NCBI RefSeq assembly: GCF_015182315.1
Contig: NZ_PRDL01000001.1
Coordinates: forward strand, 1,984,001-2,048,000
Source of the DNA: Cellvibrio polysaccharolyticus
GTDB taxonomy: Bacteria; Pseudomonadota; Gammaproteobacteria; Pseudomonadales; Cellvibrionaceae
Length of the DNA: 64,000 nucleotides
Direction of reading: 5' to 3'
Made by a program: the position numbers and the translations under genes. Below are positions 25,896 to 35,116 of the stretch, piece by piece. Position 1 is the stretch's first letter; each line of letters starts with the position of its first letter. A model generated the notes under the pieces. It worked only from the letters and a program-made list of their open reading frames with translations. It ran no database searches and was not told where the DNA came from.

Positions 25896-27605
25896 TTATT
25901 GTGGATGACGAGCCAGTTTGTCGTTCAACCCGGGCGCGGAACGAACAAGGTCTGAAATCAGCGCATCCTGTCTGCCAGGCAAACTGACCGGTGACCCCAC
26001 CGGGCCTTTTGAGGCGCGTGCTGCCGAGGCGACGGGCGGACAGTTTCTGAATACATCGTAATACAGGGCAGCATTCAGACGGCTTTCATCAAACGAACCC
26101 AATGACTCGCTAAAATCATCCGCTACCTTGCAACCTTTAATATGCGCCTGGCTGGGAAGAAAGATGCTATTGGTCGGGATAAATCCGTCACTGTAATCGC
26201 CAAAACCTTTGCTGTTTTCGCCGCGGAATTGCGTGGTGAAATAAGAGGTACCGCAGTTGTCAATCATGTAGGCGCCGTAGGGTTTTCCGCAGGTGGTATC
26301 GCCGATGAGTGTTACGCGCACCCCGGCACCGGCCAGCGCATTGATGATGGATTCGGAGGCAGAGCAGGTACCGGCACCGGTGATGATGGTGACTTCGGAC
26401 AGATCCAGCGTTGGCAAGGCAATGCCCGGTTCTACGGAAAAGCCGAGCGTGGTCTTGTGAAAGCCCACCGGCACCAGCGCCTCACCGGTTACCGGGTTAA
26501 TGGCGGTGTGTTTGTCATTAAAGATCATTTTTTCAAACACTTTCCCCTCGGAAAAAACGCCGGAAATCATGTAGGAAAGCTGACTGGCGATATCCAGATA
26601 ACCACCGCCGTTGTAACGCACATCCAGAATCAACTTATCAATATTGCGCTCTTTCAGCCATTTGATGCTTTCCATCAACTCGTACTCGGCGTGAGCATGG
26701 TGGGTGTTGAACAACAGATAACCGTACAAGGTTCTGGAGCCTGCCACCTGGTGAAGCCGGGCTTCATGCACTGCATATAAATCATTGTCTGAAGCGGTGA
26801 GGGTGATGGTTTTCAGTTGGTTGTCCAGGGTTTCAAAACGGAAAACATGGCTGGCGTCGCGTTGCGACGGGTACAAGGCGGTCATCAACCGGGAAACTTC
26901 AGTAGAGCTCAGTGTCGCCAGCGCAATATCATCCACACGCTGCAGTTTCATACCGCGCGTTATGCCCGCATTAAAAGCCACCGAATAGGGCTCAACCAGC
27001 GCCACGACCATATCGCCCCGGTCGTTTTCCCAGCTGATACCGTAACCGTAAATAACGCCTTGTTCGGTGTTGGATTGCAGTACGTCAGTGGGTTGTGACC
27101 AGTGAAACTTGTCTTTTTCATTGCCGCCGGGTGTCAGTTCTGCGGTTTTCAACTGCTGAAAGTAGGTTTCTACATTGCTGTAGGCGGCGGGGTTAACGTC
27201 TTCAATTTCGTTGTACCACAAATAAAGGTCATGGCTGACCGCGCGCAGGAAGTTGTTCTCATCAATATAACTGCCCTGGCTATCCCGGTAGGCGTTACCG
27301 GTTACCGGGTTCACACCGGTGCGCGGTGCGGCACACTTGTCGGCGTAATGACTTTCGGAATGAAACACGCCTGCCTGCCATACCTGCGGATCTGCCGGTG
27401 TGCTTGAACTGCTGGAAAAGCTGCTTGCCGAGCTGAGGCTGGAGGAGCTGCTCGACACTACATTATTGGCACTTGAGCTGGATTGCGCTGTTGTCGCCGG
27501 GCGATCCGAACCGCTGTTGCCGCCGCCTCCACCGCCACAAGCGGTCAGGAAAGCAGCAATGACGAGCATGGATGCCGCCAGTCGAGAAGAGGAGAAGTGA
27601 TTCAT
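25896..27605 (-). CDS. S41-family peptidase lipoprotein
   Basis: Secreted lipoprotein serine protease of the C-terminal-processing peptidase family. The Met at 27605 has AAGGAA 8 bases upstream and is preferred over the frame start at 27632, giving 569 residues. Lipobox LTAC is followed by poly-Gly and a Ser-rich spacer. A PDZ-like segment (EPYSVAFNAGITRGMKLQRVD) precedes the protease core: LILDVRYNGGGYL, then ITGAGTCSASESII with the probable catalytic Ser415, and GDTTCGKPYG with Lys441. The Ser-Lys pair thus appears intact. Substrate unknown. The Ser-rich spacer is like those in the CAP lipoprotein and the cellulases, a habit of this genome rather than a shared function. Confidence 0.87.
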   Translation of the reverse strand: MNHFSSSRLAASMLVIAAFLTACGGGGGGNSGSDRPATTAQSSSSANNVVSSSSSSLSSASSFSSSSSTPADPQVWQAGVFHSESHYADKCAAPRTGVNPVTGNAYRDSQGSYIDENNFLRAVSHDLYLWYNEIEDVNPAAYSNVETYFQQLKTAELTPGGNEKDKFHWSQPTDVLQSNTEQGVIYGYGISWENDRGDMVVALVEPYSVAFNAGITRGMKLQRVDDIALATLSSTEVSRLMTALYPSQRDASHVFRFETLDNQLKTITLTASDNDLYAVHEARLHQVAGSRTLYGYLLFNTHHAHAEYELMESIKWLKERNIDKLILDVRYNGGGYLDIASQLSYMISGVFSEGKVFEKMIFNDKHTAINPVTGEALVPVGFHKTTLGFSVEPGIALPTLDLSEVTIITGAGTCSASESIINALAGAGVRVTLIGDTTCGKPYGAYMIDNCGTSYFTTQFRGENSKGFGDYSDGFIPTNSIFLPSQAHIKGCKVADDFSESLGSFDESRLNAALYYDVFRNCPPVASAARASKGPVGSPVSLPGRQDALISDLVRSAPGLNDKLARHPQ

Positions 27606-27909
27606 GAAAGATTCCTTGGCCAGTACAGCCATTGCACAATCCGGGTGAGTAAATTTTTGAAGGCAGAATTCGATAATAATTGCTTTTTCATGTCAAGAAA
27701 AACATAGGAATATTACCTGGATATGTCTATATCGAATTAATTGACGTGAATATTGCACCCCCGATTGGCCTGTTTAGAGATGTTTTATTCTGCTGAATAT
27801 TTCGCAAAGTCTGTTGGTAAATAGCAACTATGCTTGTAGGGCGCGATTTGTGATTGATCATATCGTTTGATAGTCTAAAAAAACATTCATCCTGATTTTG
27901 GGGAAAAAT
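27606..27909. other. Divergent promoter region S41 lipoprotein / BCCT transporter
   Basis: About 300 AT-rich bases between divergent starts. No ORF or obvious operator was recognised. Confidence 0.5.
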
Positions 27910-29997
27910 ATGTCCGCCAAACCCGGTAACAGCCGCTTTACGCCGGTTATTTCTCTTCCTGTTTTTGCTCCTGCGGTTATTGTTGCCATCCTGCTCGTTG
28001 TGGGAACTATCAGTGACCCGGAGTTGGCGGGTAGCCTGTTCGCTGACATGCTTGCCTTTGTAACATTGCAGTTCGGTTGGTTTTATATGCTCGCGGTGGC
28101 GAGTTTTTTAATGTTCCTGGTGGTGATTGCTTTTTCCCGCTGGGGCCATATCAAACTGGGGCCGGATCATTCTGACCCGCAGTACAGTTTTCCGGTTTGG
28201 TTCGCCATGTTGTTTGCTGCCGGTTACGGCATCGCGCTGTTATTTTTCGGTGTTGCTGAACCGGTGCTACATTACGCTTCACCGCCGGAAGGCGCGCCGC
28301 AAACGGTGGATGCCGCAAGTCAGGCGATGCAAATTGCATTTTTCCACTGGGGTTTTCATATCTGGGCAATTTACGGCATCGTTGGCCTGGTGCTCGCCTA
28401 TTTTTCTTTTCGCCATGGTTTGCCGTTATCCATGCGCTCTGCACTCTATCCAATGATTGGTGATCGCATTTATGGCCCCATCGGTCACGTGATTGATGTT
28501 TTTGCCATTCTCGGCACCTTGTTCGGTGTTTCTACCACGCTGGGTTTATCGGTAACTCAAATCAATGCCGGTTTGAATTATCTCTGGCCGGAAATTCCCA
28601 TGAGTGTGCAGGTGCAGGTTGGCGCTACGGTGGTGATCACCGCGATGACCGCGGCCTCGGTAGTGGCGGGGCTTGATAAGGGCATCAAGCGGTTGTCCAT
28701 CCTGAATATGGTGTTGGCGATTTCGCTGATGGTGTTTATTTTTGTGGCTGGCCCGACCCGTTTTATTCTGGAAACCTTTCTGCAAAATACCGGCAGTTAT
28801 CTGAGCAATATTGTTGAGCGCACCTTTAATCTTCAAGCCTACAGCCGGTCTGACTGGATAGGAAACTGGACGCTGTTTATCTTCGGCTGGACTATCGCCT
28901 GGGCGCCTTTTGTCGGGTTGTTTATTGCGCGAATCAGCCGTGGCAGAACCATTCGGCAATTTGTACTCGGCGTAATGCTGGTGCCTACTATTTTTACTTT
29001 TATGTGGTTTTCTATTTTTGGCGATACTGCACTGCATCTGATTATGATGGAAGGCTACACCACGCTGATCACCGATGTGCAGGATAACCATGCCATCGCG
29101 CTGTTCAAACTCTATGAACATTTCCCTTTTACCCGCGTAGTTTCCATTGCCACGGTATTTCTGATCATGGTGTTTTTTGTTACCTCGGCAGATTCGGGTG
29201 CATTGGTGGCAGATGCCCTGGCGTCGGGCGGTGCAACCGTTACGCCGGCATGGCAGCGTTTTTTCTGGGCGGCACTGCTCGGTGTTGTGGCATCAACCCT
29301 GTTAATCGCCGGTGGTTTGCAAGCGCTGCAAGCAATGACCATCGTCAGCGCCTTGCCCTTCGCGGTTATTATGATGATCGGTATGGTGGGGTTGTGGCGG
29401 GCTTTGGTGATTGAAGGTTACCGTGAAGACAGTTTGCAGTCGTCTTCGCAGCCGACCCGAAAATTTGGCCAGGGGCCGGGTGCATGGCAGCGTCGTTTAA
29501 CCGGGCTGATTACTTACCCGTCATTGGTGCAGGTAGAAAACTTTATTAAAGGTGCCTGTTACGATGCGCTGGTGCAAGTACGACAGGAGCTGGTGAAAAA
29601 ACAGTGGCCTGCCGATGTAGTCCTTGAAACCGACCCGGTGTTGCGCACCTATATCACCATTGCTGACGAAGAGAGTCTGGATTTTATGTATGAAGTCCGG
29701 TTGGTGGGTTATCCGCGTCCCGATTTCATTCCCGGAACCGATGCCAGCGAAGGTAGCGAGTACTTCCGTGCAGAAGTGTTTTTACGCAGGGGCGGGCAGT
29801 CTTACGATATCTACGGGTTTGATCGGCAGGAATTGATTAATGATGTGCTGGATCAACTGGAAAAATATTTCCATTTCCGCCATTTATCGCCGGAGAGTTT
29901 GCCGTGGAATGTTGCCGCTCACGATGAAATGTTGCATCCGGTTGTGGATGCCGATGAAAAGCCTGACCCGGCCGCCGAGGGTGACGATAAAAAATAA
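27910..29997 (+). CDS. betT: BCCT-family choline/betaine transporter (BetT-like)
   Basis: Twelve-helix inner membrane transporter for trimethylammonium compounds such as choline or glycine betaine. Family landmarks: GWFYMLAVASFLMF, the Trp-rich IFFHWGFHIWAIYG region (here AFFHWGFHIWAIY), FGVSTTLGLSVTQINAGL, WTIAWAPFVGLFIARISRGRT and FFVTSADSGALV. The 695 residues include a long soluble C-terminal tail (about 510-695), as in BetT proteins, where it takes part in osmotic regulation. A TTG at 27898 opens the frame, but the ATG at 27910 with GGGGA is the likely start. No choline dehydrogenase genes adjoin, so the substrate is uncertain between choline and betaine. Confidence 0.92.
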   Translation: MSAKPGNSRFTPVISLPVFAPAVIVAILLVVGTISDPELAGSLFADMLAFVTLQFGWFYMLAVASFLMFLVVIAFSRWGHIKLGPDHSDPQYSFPVWFAMLFAAGYGIALLFFGVAEPVLHYASPPEGAPQTVDAASQAMQIAFFHWGFHIWAIYGIVGLVLAYFSFRHGLPLSMRSALYPMIGDRIYGPIGHVIDVFAILGTLFGVSTTLGLSVTQINAGLNYLWPEIPMSVQVQVGATVVITAMTAASVVAGLDKGIKRLSILNMVLAISLMVFIFVAGPTRFILETFLQNTGSYLSNIVERTFNLQAYSRSDWIGNWTLFIFGWTIAWAPFVGLFIARISRGRTIRQFVLGVMLVPTIFTFMWFSIFGDTALHLIMMEGYTTLITDVQDNHAIALFKLYEHFPFTRVVSIATVFLIMVFFVTSADSGALVADALASGGATVTPAWQRFFWAALLGVVASTLLIAGGLQALQAMTIVSALPFAVIMMIGMVGLWRALVIEGYREDSLQSSSQPTRKFGQGPGAWQRRLTGLITYPSLVQVENFIKGACYDALVQVRQELVKKQWPADVVLETDPVLRTYITIADEESLDFMYEVRLVGYPRPDFIPGTDASEGSEYFRAEVFLRRGGQSYDIYGFDRQELINDVLDQLEKYFHFRHLSPESLPWNVAAHDEMLHPVVDADEKPDPAAEGDDKK

Positions 29998-30015
29998 GTG
30001 CTGAAACTCCCCTTC

Positions 30016-30057
30016 GCAATAGCGGGTTTGTCGCTGAGTGCGCAAACCCGCTATTGC
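30016..30057. other. Long perfect hairpin downstream of betT
   Basis: A 15-bp perfect stem (30016-30030 with 30043-30057) with a 12-base loop lies 18 bases past the betT stop. No T tract follows, so it may be an mRNA-stabilising 3' end or a weak terminator. Confidence 0.6.
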
Positions 30058-30232
30058 TATTGAGCAATGACTGACCGCTCAATCCATCCCGGTTATTATT
30101 TCTCTTTGTGAACTGCTTACAAGCTCGCACAGATGACGCTTGTTGCTGTTAAGAGTATTCTTTGCGCTTGCCGTTGGTGGGATTGCTGGCGCGCGAGGGC
30201 TATTTAACAGAGTGTCAGGAAGCAGTTTATTT

Positions 30233-30862
30233 ATGCGCGCTACGGGTATTTTTATCGTGATAAGCGGATTAATTTCCGGCTATCTGCTGTCATGGGTGTT
30301 GCCCAACGAATGGAGTTGGGAGAATAATTGGCTGGAAAATATACAGCTATTGATTCTGTTATCAGGATTTTTATTTTCAATTTACCGCTATGGCGGCGAG
30401 CTGAATAATCGCGTCGCCCGTTTGTGGCTGGTTGCCATTCCTTTATGGTTTATTTTATTCAGCAGGGAATTGAGTTGGGGCGCGGTATTCTTTGAGCCGC
30501 TGTTTTTTGACTCAATAACCGGGCCGACTTTCTCTTCTTCCGAGCAGGTTCCCTGGAAGCCGCTGGTGTCACCGGTGTTGGCCGTTTTGTTATTGTTTTC
30601 ACTCATCCTGTTTATAAAGGGAAACCTGTATCAGCTGCTTGCCGAACAATGGCGTCAGGGTGACTTTCCGCTGATCGAAATGTTGCTGTGTCTCACCGGT
30701 GTTTTTTTAGCCAATGAAGCAGAAGGCCACGGTCTGTTTGGTTTCGCCAATCTGGGGCGAGGGGAGCTGCAACTGATGGAGGAGTGGTCAGAGGTGTGGG
30801 CTTATGCCGCACTGTTACTGGCTCAATGGCATTTCTTCAAAAAACTTGAAGCCGCAGCTTGA
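30233..30862 (+). CDS. Uncharacterised multi-helix membrane protein
   Basis: About 210 residues with five or six hydrophobic segments. Between them lie SWVLPNEWSWENNWLENIQ and SRELSWGAVFF, and near the C-terminus NEAEGHGLFGFANLGRGELQLMEEWSEVWAYAAL. The conserved-looking acidic and Trp residues suggest a real protein. I do not recognise a named family. The frame extends to a TTG at 30140 with hydrophobic sequence, so the start is uncertain; the ATG at 30233 with an AGGA upstream is chosen. It is convergent with grxB, sharing a hairpin at 30848-30871 that spans the stop. Confidence 0.6.
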   Translation: MRATGIFIVISGLISGYLLSWVLPNEWSWENNWLENIQLLILLSGFLFSIYRYGGELNNRVARLWLVAIPLWFILFSRELSWGAVFFEPLFFDSITGPTFSSSEQVPWKPLVSPVLAVLLLFSLILFIKGNLYQLLAEQWRQGDFPLIEMLLCLTGVFLANEAEGHGLFGFANLGRGELQLMEEWSEVWAYAALLLAQWHFFKKLEAAA

Positions 30863-30871
30863 TGCGGCTTC
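30848..30871. terminator. Hairpin at the convergent ends of the membrane protein gene and grxB
   Basis: A 9-bp perfect stem (30848-30856 with 30863-30871) and a 6-base loop include the stop codon of the upstream gene. It lacks a long T tract, so termination strength is uncertain. Confidence 0.45.
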
Positions 30872-30884
30872 GCCTGGCCAATCA

Positions 30885-31532
30885 TCAAATGGCAATGTCG
30901 TGGTAAAGCGGAACCAGCGATAACTGCGACATCTGCTCCATATAGGATTTAACGCCCTGGGGTATTTTTACGCCGCGGGTAATACTGAGTGAGCGCAGGG
31001 CGGCAAACAGATGAAAATCGTCTTCCGATAATTCACCGTTGCAGGCCGATGGGCTTTTGATCAGTTTGTCCAGTTCCAGCAGATATTGTTCGGTAATGCG
31101 AATTAACGCCTCGCTGCTCTCCATTAATAGCTGGAAGTTGCCGAACATGGCTTCCTTGTTCTCGGTGAAATAGCGGCGCGCTTCGCGGGTAGAAAACTCG
31201 GCCAGGTCGGCCTGGGCAAAGCGCGGTACTGCCAGACCGTAAATCGCCTCCCCGGTTTTTTCCAGCCATTGGGTAATCGCCGGGTTGCGCTCGCCGGTTA
31301 ATAGCTTTGGCGTTTTCGATTGGTCGATGAAATGAATAATGTCGAGGCTCTCGGGCAGATAGTTGCCGGGCTCGATTTCCAGAATCGGTGTCATTTTTTT
31401 GCCGATCATACTCACCGGCGTTGCTTCATCATCGTTAAGTACAAATTCTACCGTGACAGGGACTTTTTTCAGGCCAAAGATCATGCGAGCCTTTACGCAA
31501 AAAGGGCAGTGATCGTATACGTACAGCTTCAT
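30885..31532 (-). CDS. grxB: Glutaredoxin 2
   Basis: 215-residue GST-like glutaredoxin that reduces disulfides with glutathione. The N-terminal thioredoxin-fold domain has the active site CPFC (Cys9, Cys12) and the cis-Pro TPILE motif; PESLDIIHFID binds glutathione. The C-terminal helical domain of about 130 residues is typical of GrxB. A GGAG-like site lies just before the ATG at 31532. Monocistronic. Confidence 0.94.
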   Translation of the reverse strand: MKLYVYDHCPFCVKARMIFGLKKVPVTVEFVLNDDEATPVSMIGKKMTPILEIEPGNYLPESLDIIHFIDQSKTPKLLTGERNPAITQWLEKTGEAIYGLAVPRFAQADLAEFSTREARRYFTENKEAMFGNFQLLMESSEALIRITEQYLLELDKLIKSPSACNGELSEDDFHLFAALRSLSITRGVKIPQGVKSYMEQMSQLSLVPLYHDIAI

Positions 31533-31762
31533 GGTCTCTCCTGAATCAAAAATCCTATGTTAACCCGCGGGCAGGGAGCTGTCATGGTGCCTTTCGACGC
31601 TTTTCGGCGGCGTCATCCTGCCCGGTGCTGAGCAACGATTATTTTTCATTTGTGTTACGAAAAGAAATCTTTGCTGCGGTTCAAACGTTTTTTTGTTACC
31701 ATTCTTCCTCTTTTTTCGCGACCGAGCGGGTCGTGATGTTGCACTCCCCCGGAAAACACTGA

Positions 31763-33001
31763 ATGAACTCCCCTGATTTGACTCACCTGGATTCTGTTGA
31801 AGCCGGGTCGCTTCCTGTTTCCAACACCTTACCTTTACTGGCTCTGGGCGTTGGCAGTTTTGCCATTGGCACCGGCGAGTTTGTCATTATGGGCCTGCTG
31901 CCCGACGTGGCGACCGATCTGAATATCACGATTCCCCAGGCGGGCCATACCATCAGTGCTTATGCACTGGGCGTGGTTATCGGTGCACCCTTGCTGGCGG
32001 TGCTGGGCGCTCGCTGGCCGCGTCGCGCCATGTTAATGGCATTGATGGCGTTATTCGGGCTGGCAAACTTCGCCAGCGCCATTGCCCCTGATTACATCAC
32101 CATGTTGTTTATGCGTTTATTGAGCGGCTTTCCGCACGGTACTTTTTTTGGTATCGCAGCATTGGTAGCGGCTTCGCTGGTGCCTCGTAACAAACGCGCC
32201 CAGGCGGTGGCTCTGGCCATGCTGGGGCTGTCGCTGGCAACCCTGTTTGGTGTGCCGCTGGCTACCGGCCTTGGCCAATGGCTTGGCTGGCGCTCTGCGT
32301 TTGTATTGGTAGGGCTGGTCGCCATGCTTTCAGTATTACTGATCTGGCGCTGGGTGCCGAACTCCCGCCCGGATCAATCGATCAGCCCGCTGGCGGAGCT
32401 GGGCGCTTTGAAAAACAAACAGGTGTGGTTGACGCTGGGCATTGGTGCTATCGGTTTTGGCGGTATGTTTGCGGTGTTCAGTTACATCAAGCCGACCATG
32501 ATGTCGGTTTCCGGTTTAACAGAAAGCGGTGTACCGCTGGTGCTGGCATTGTTCGGTGCGGGGATGGTGGCGGGTAATTTACTCGGCGCCCGGCTGGCTG
32601 ATAAATCGCTGATGAACACGATTGGCGGCAGTTTGTTGTGGTCTGCGCTGGTGTTGCTGATGTTCGTTTTCACCGCCTCCAATCTTTATCTGGCCAGTTT
32701 CAACGTGTTTCTTATTGGTACGGTGGTCGCTATTGGCCCGGCTTTGCAAATCCGGTTGATGGACGTTGCCGGTGATGCACAAACCCTGGCCGCCGCGTTA
32801 AACCATTCCGCCTTTAACTTCGCCAATGCGGCAGGTGCACTGCTGGGCGGCATGGCGATTGATGCCGGTTATGGTTGGACTTCTACTGCATGGGTGGGTG
32901 TTGCTTTGTCACTGGCCGGTTTGCTGATTTTCTTCTGGGCCAAAGCCGATGCCGAGCGCGACGAAGAATCCGGTTCCCCGGAGTGCTGTCAGGGTGCTTG
33001 A
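31763..33001 (+). CDS. MFS efflux transporter (AraJ/DHA1-like)
   Basis: 412-residue, twelve-helix major facilitator protein of the drug:H+ antiporter type. The start of the first helix, GVGSFAIGTGEFVIMGLLPDVATDL, and motif C-like GIPHGTFFGI variants (here GFPHGTFFGIAALVAASLVP) are typical of the AraJ/YdhP/PbuE-like group, which exports sugars, purine ribonucleosides or drugs. The substrate cannot be told from the sequence. It stands alone. A terminator lies about 220 bases downstream, past the second copy of the dispersed repeat. Confidence 0.88.
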   Translation: MNSPDLTHLDSVEAGSLPVSNTLPLLALGVGSFAIGTGEFVIMGLLPDVATDLNITIPQAGHTISAYALGVVIGAPLLAVLGARWPRRAMLMALMALFGLANFASAIAPDYITMLFMRLLSGFPHGTFFGIAALVAASLVPRNKRAQAVALAMLGLSLATLFGVPLATGLGQWLGWRSAFVLVGLVAMLSVLLIWRWVPNSRPDQSISPLAELGALKNKQVWLTLGIGAIGFGGMFAVFSYIKPTMMSVSGLTESGVPLVLALFGAGMVAGNLLGARLADKSLMNTIGGSLLWSALVLLMFVFTASNLYLASFNVFLIGTVVAIGPALQIRLMDVAGDAQTLAAALNHSAFNFANAAGALLGGMAIDAGYGWTSTAWVGVALSLAGLLIFFWAKADAERDEESGSPECCQGA

Positions 33002-33071
33002 GAATTTTATCCCATAAAAAACTGCCAATTGGTGGGCTTCGTGTTTTCTGCGGGGTTTGAGTTATAACGTG

Positions 33072-33204
33072 AGTGCCACTCTGTCCGTTTGTCGTCAGGA
33101 GGCTTGTTCCAAAAACGCATGAATACGTCCATGTAGCTCCGACGAGTCATCCCTGACTCGACGGTTTTGAAACAAGCCTCCTGACGCCAAACTCGCAGGG
33201 TGCC
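33072..33204. repeat. Palindromic dispersed repeat, copy 2
   Basis: Core 33094-33185 has 21-base inverted arms with one mismatch (start GTCAGGAGG.., end ..CCTCCTGAC), the same internal GCATGAATAC, TGTAGCTC and inner hairpin GAGTCA-TCCC-TGACTC, but without the 57-base loop insertion of copy 1. Against copy 1 the outer stem differs at several positions, and four of these changes are compensated on the opposite arm. Located in the MFS gene's 3' region. Confidence 0.85.
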
Positions 33205-33221
33205 GAAGTGAAATTAGTAAT

Positions 33222-33257
33222 CAATAAAAAACCCGCCAATCGGCGGGTTTTTATTGT
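33222..33257. terminator. Bidirectional terminator between the MFS gene and batD
   Basis: CAATAAAAAACCCGCC pairs with GGCGGGTTTTTATTG around a 4-base loop, with A and T runs on the two sides. Confidence 0.9.
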
Positions 33258-33277
33258 TCGATAAATTTTATGCTGCT

Positions 33278-33382
33278 GATAAAGTGACTGGTCAGAAACT
33301 CTCTATTCAGAAAGTCTCTGTTCAGAAACTGATTATCGATAAAGTGACTATTTATAAAGTGACTATCGATAAAGGGATTTCA
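33278..33382. repeat. 15-bp tandem repeat (7 imperfect units)
   Basis: Seven consecutive 15-base units with the pattern GATAAAGTGACTATT or CAGAAACTCTCTATT, differing at a few positions each, run from 33278 to 33382. The array extends over the batD stop codon (33363-33365) and into its last codons. It may be a variable-number repeat at the end of the operon. Confidence 0.8.
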
Positions 33383-35075
33383 GCGATTCCGGTGTGCGTT
33401 TTTGCTGGCGCTTTTCTTTCTTGCAGGCATAAATCTGCTGTATCAATAACCCGCTGTCCCACTCACTGTTCCCGCCTGGGCTGTAAAGTACCTGATCCAG
33501 TTTCAGCAACTGTGCTTTCAGTTCCTGATTATCTGTTTGCGCGGCAATGGCCGATAAACTGTGCAAATCATCGCGCTCCCAATGTAACTGCGCCCAGTGT
33601 AATACCGCTTTTTTCAAGGCTTGCAAGTCACCCTCGGCACTGGCGCGTTTCAGGTCTGCCCAGGCAGCATTGCCGGATGCTTGCGCCGATAGTAGCGGTG
33701 CCACAGCATGACGGTTTCTGCCACGCCACCACAAACCGGCAAAAAGCAGCGTGGTGAAGCTGGCCAGCATTGCCCAGGCCAATAGCCACACCGGTGATTG
33801 CTGCCATCCACCGCGAGCCGCTTCAGGCTCTGCCGTTGGCGGATGAGGAATAAATTCCAGCGTATCTTCTACCAGGCTGCCACTTGAAGAACTTTGTAAG
33901 GCGATATCGTGTTCAACCACGACTTTCTTTTCCGGCAGGGTAGCCTTGCGCACCGAATTGCTGGTGGTGTCCCACCATTCAACTTCGACCGCAGGCAGTG
34001 TAAATGCGCCGCCCCGATTAGGAACAATCGCCAGGGTTTCAACCCGCTTGCCGACAACACCTTTGGTGGTATTTTGATCTTCGTTTTGCGCCTGGTCCGG
34101 GTAAAACGTCAAACTATCAACCGATGGCTGAATAATCGGCGCAATTTGTCCGGCGGTTAAACCTTCAGCATTGATGGTAATGCTGCGCGTAACAGGTTCA
34201 CCGATTTTCAGTTGTTCGGTGCTGGCACTCCAGTGCTCGGACAGGGTGACATTGGCGGCGGGTAACCAGGGTTTACCGGCAAAAGATGACGGGATTGTTT
34301 TAATCGTCAGGTTTTGTTCTTCGGTGCGCAAACGCAATAAATTACTGCTGCGGTTACTGCGCATTTGTCCCCACATATCCCGTTGGGCGCTACCGGCGGT
34401 GACGTTGTAATGCAGCGAAGGAATCACCAGCGCGCCACTGGTTTGCGGAAAGATAGCGTAGCGGGTTTCCACCACCGCATGGGCGCGACCATTGAGGTTG
34501 GTCTGGTATTGTTTTTCATCCAGCGACGTTACCACCGCATCGGTCAGCGCCAGCGGTTGCAATTCGATATTGCTTAGCGGCACCGCCGTAAACAAACGGA
34601 TGGTAACGATGATTTGTTCCTGCACATAAGCGGTATCTTTATCCGTTTCTATTTCCACAAATACCGATTGTCCGGTGCTTTGTGCGGACTGGTTTTGCGC
34701 CTCAACCCTGATGGTGATGGGCTGGCTGCTGATATCGTCGAGGGTCAGGGCAGGGATGGTGAATTGCCCGCTGCGCTTCGGTGCCAGGGCAATGTGCCAG
34801 TCTGTGTAGGAAGCCATGCGGCCGTTGATAATTTGCATCTGATTGCTTTGCTGGGTATTCACAATTTCAAAATCTTCCAGCAACGGTTCCAGGTCCGGGC
34901 CGGAACGGCTCTGGCCTGAATAGCGCAGCGACAGGGTAAAAGTTTCCTGAATGCTCAACGTATCGCGGTCTACGCTGGCCGTTAATGTGTCGGCCTGGCT
35001 ATTGGCAGACACCAGCAGCAGGGCGGTTAGCAGTGACAACAATGTCAGTGGTTTTTGCCAGAACATCTTAAACAT
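33363..35075 (-). CDS. batD: BatD-like membrane protein
   Basis: About 570 residues: signal peptide or first helix (to about residue 30), a large periplasmic region of repeated beta-sandwich modules (TLTASVDRDTLSIQETFTLSLRYSG, then LEPLLEDFEIVNTQQSNQMQIINGRM typical of BatD), one membrane helix near 430-450 and a short cytosolic tail. BatD accompanies MoxR and vWA proteins; the Bat proteins were linked to aerotolerance in Bacteroides, but their molecular role is unclear. The frame opens with a TTG at 35081; the ATG at 35075 is the likely start. It is the last gene of the operon. Its 3' end overlaps the 15-bp repeat. Confidence 0.88.
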   Translation of the reverse strand: MFKMFWQKPLTLLSLLTALLLVSANSQADTLTASVDRDTLSIQETFTLSLRYSGQSRSGPDLEPLLEDFEIVNTQQSNQMQIINGRMASYTDWHIALAPKRSGQFTIPALTLDDISSQPITIRVEAQNQSAQSTGQSVFVEIETDKDTAYVQEQIIVTIRLFTAVPLSNIELQPLALTDAVVTSLDEKQYQTNLNGRAHAVVETRYAIFPQTSGALVIPSLHYNVTAGSAQRDMWGQMRSNRSSNLLRLRTEEQNLTIKTIPSSFAGKPWLPAANVTLSEHWSASTEQLKIGEPVTRSITINAEGLTAGQIAPIIQPSVDSLTFYPDQAQNEDQNTTKGVVGKRVETLAIVPNRGGAFTLPAVEVEWWDTTSNSVRKATLPEKKVVVEHDIALQSSSSGSLVEDTLEFIPHPPTAEPEAARGGWQQSPVWLLAWAMLASFTTLLFAGLWWRGRNRHAVAPLLSAQASGNAAWADLKRASAEGDLQALKKAVLHWAQLHWERDDLHSLSAIAAQTDNQELKAQLLKLDQVLYSPGGNSEWDSGLLIQQIYACKKEKRQQKRTPESLKSLYR

Positions 35076-35116
35076 ACACAATGACTCGTGTTATCCATGT
35101 GTGAAAGTAAATGGGT

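Noticed and set aside
26142..26780. 212-residue plus-strand ORF
   Set aside because: Antisense to the S41 lipoprotein gene, which has a complete set of active-site motifs.
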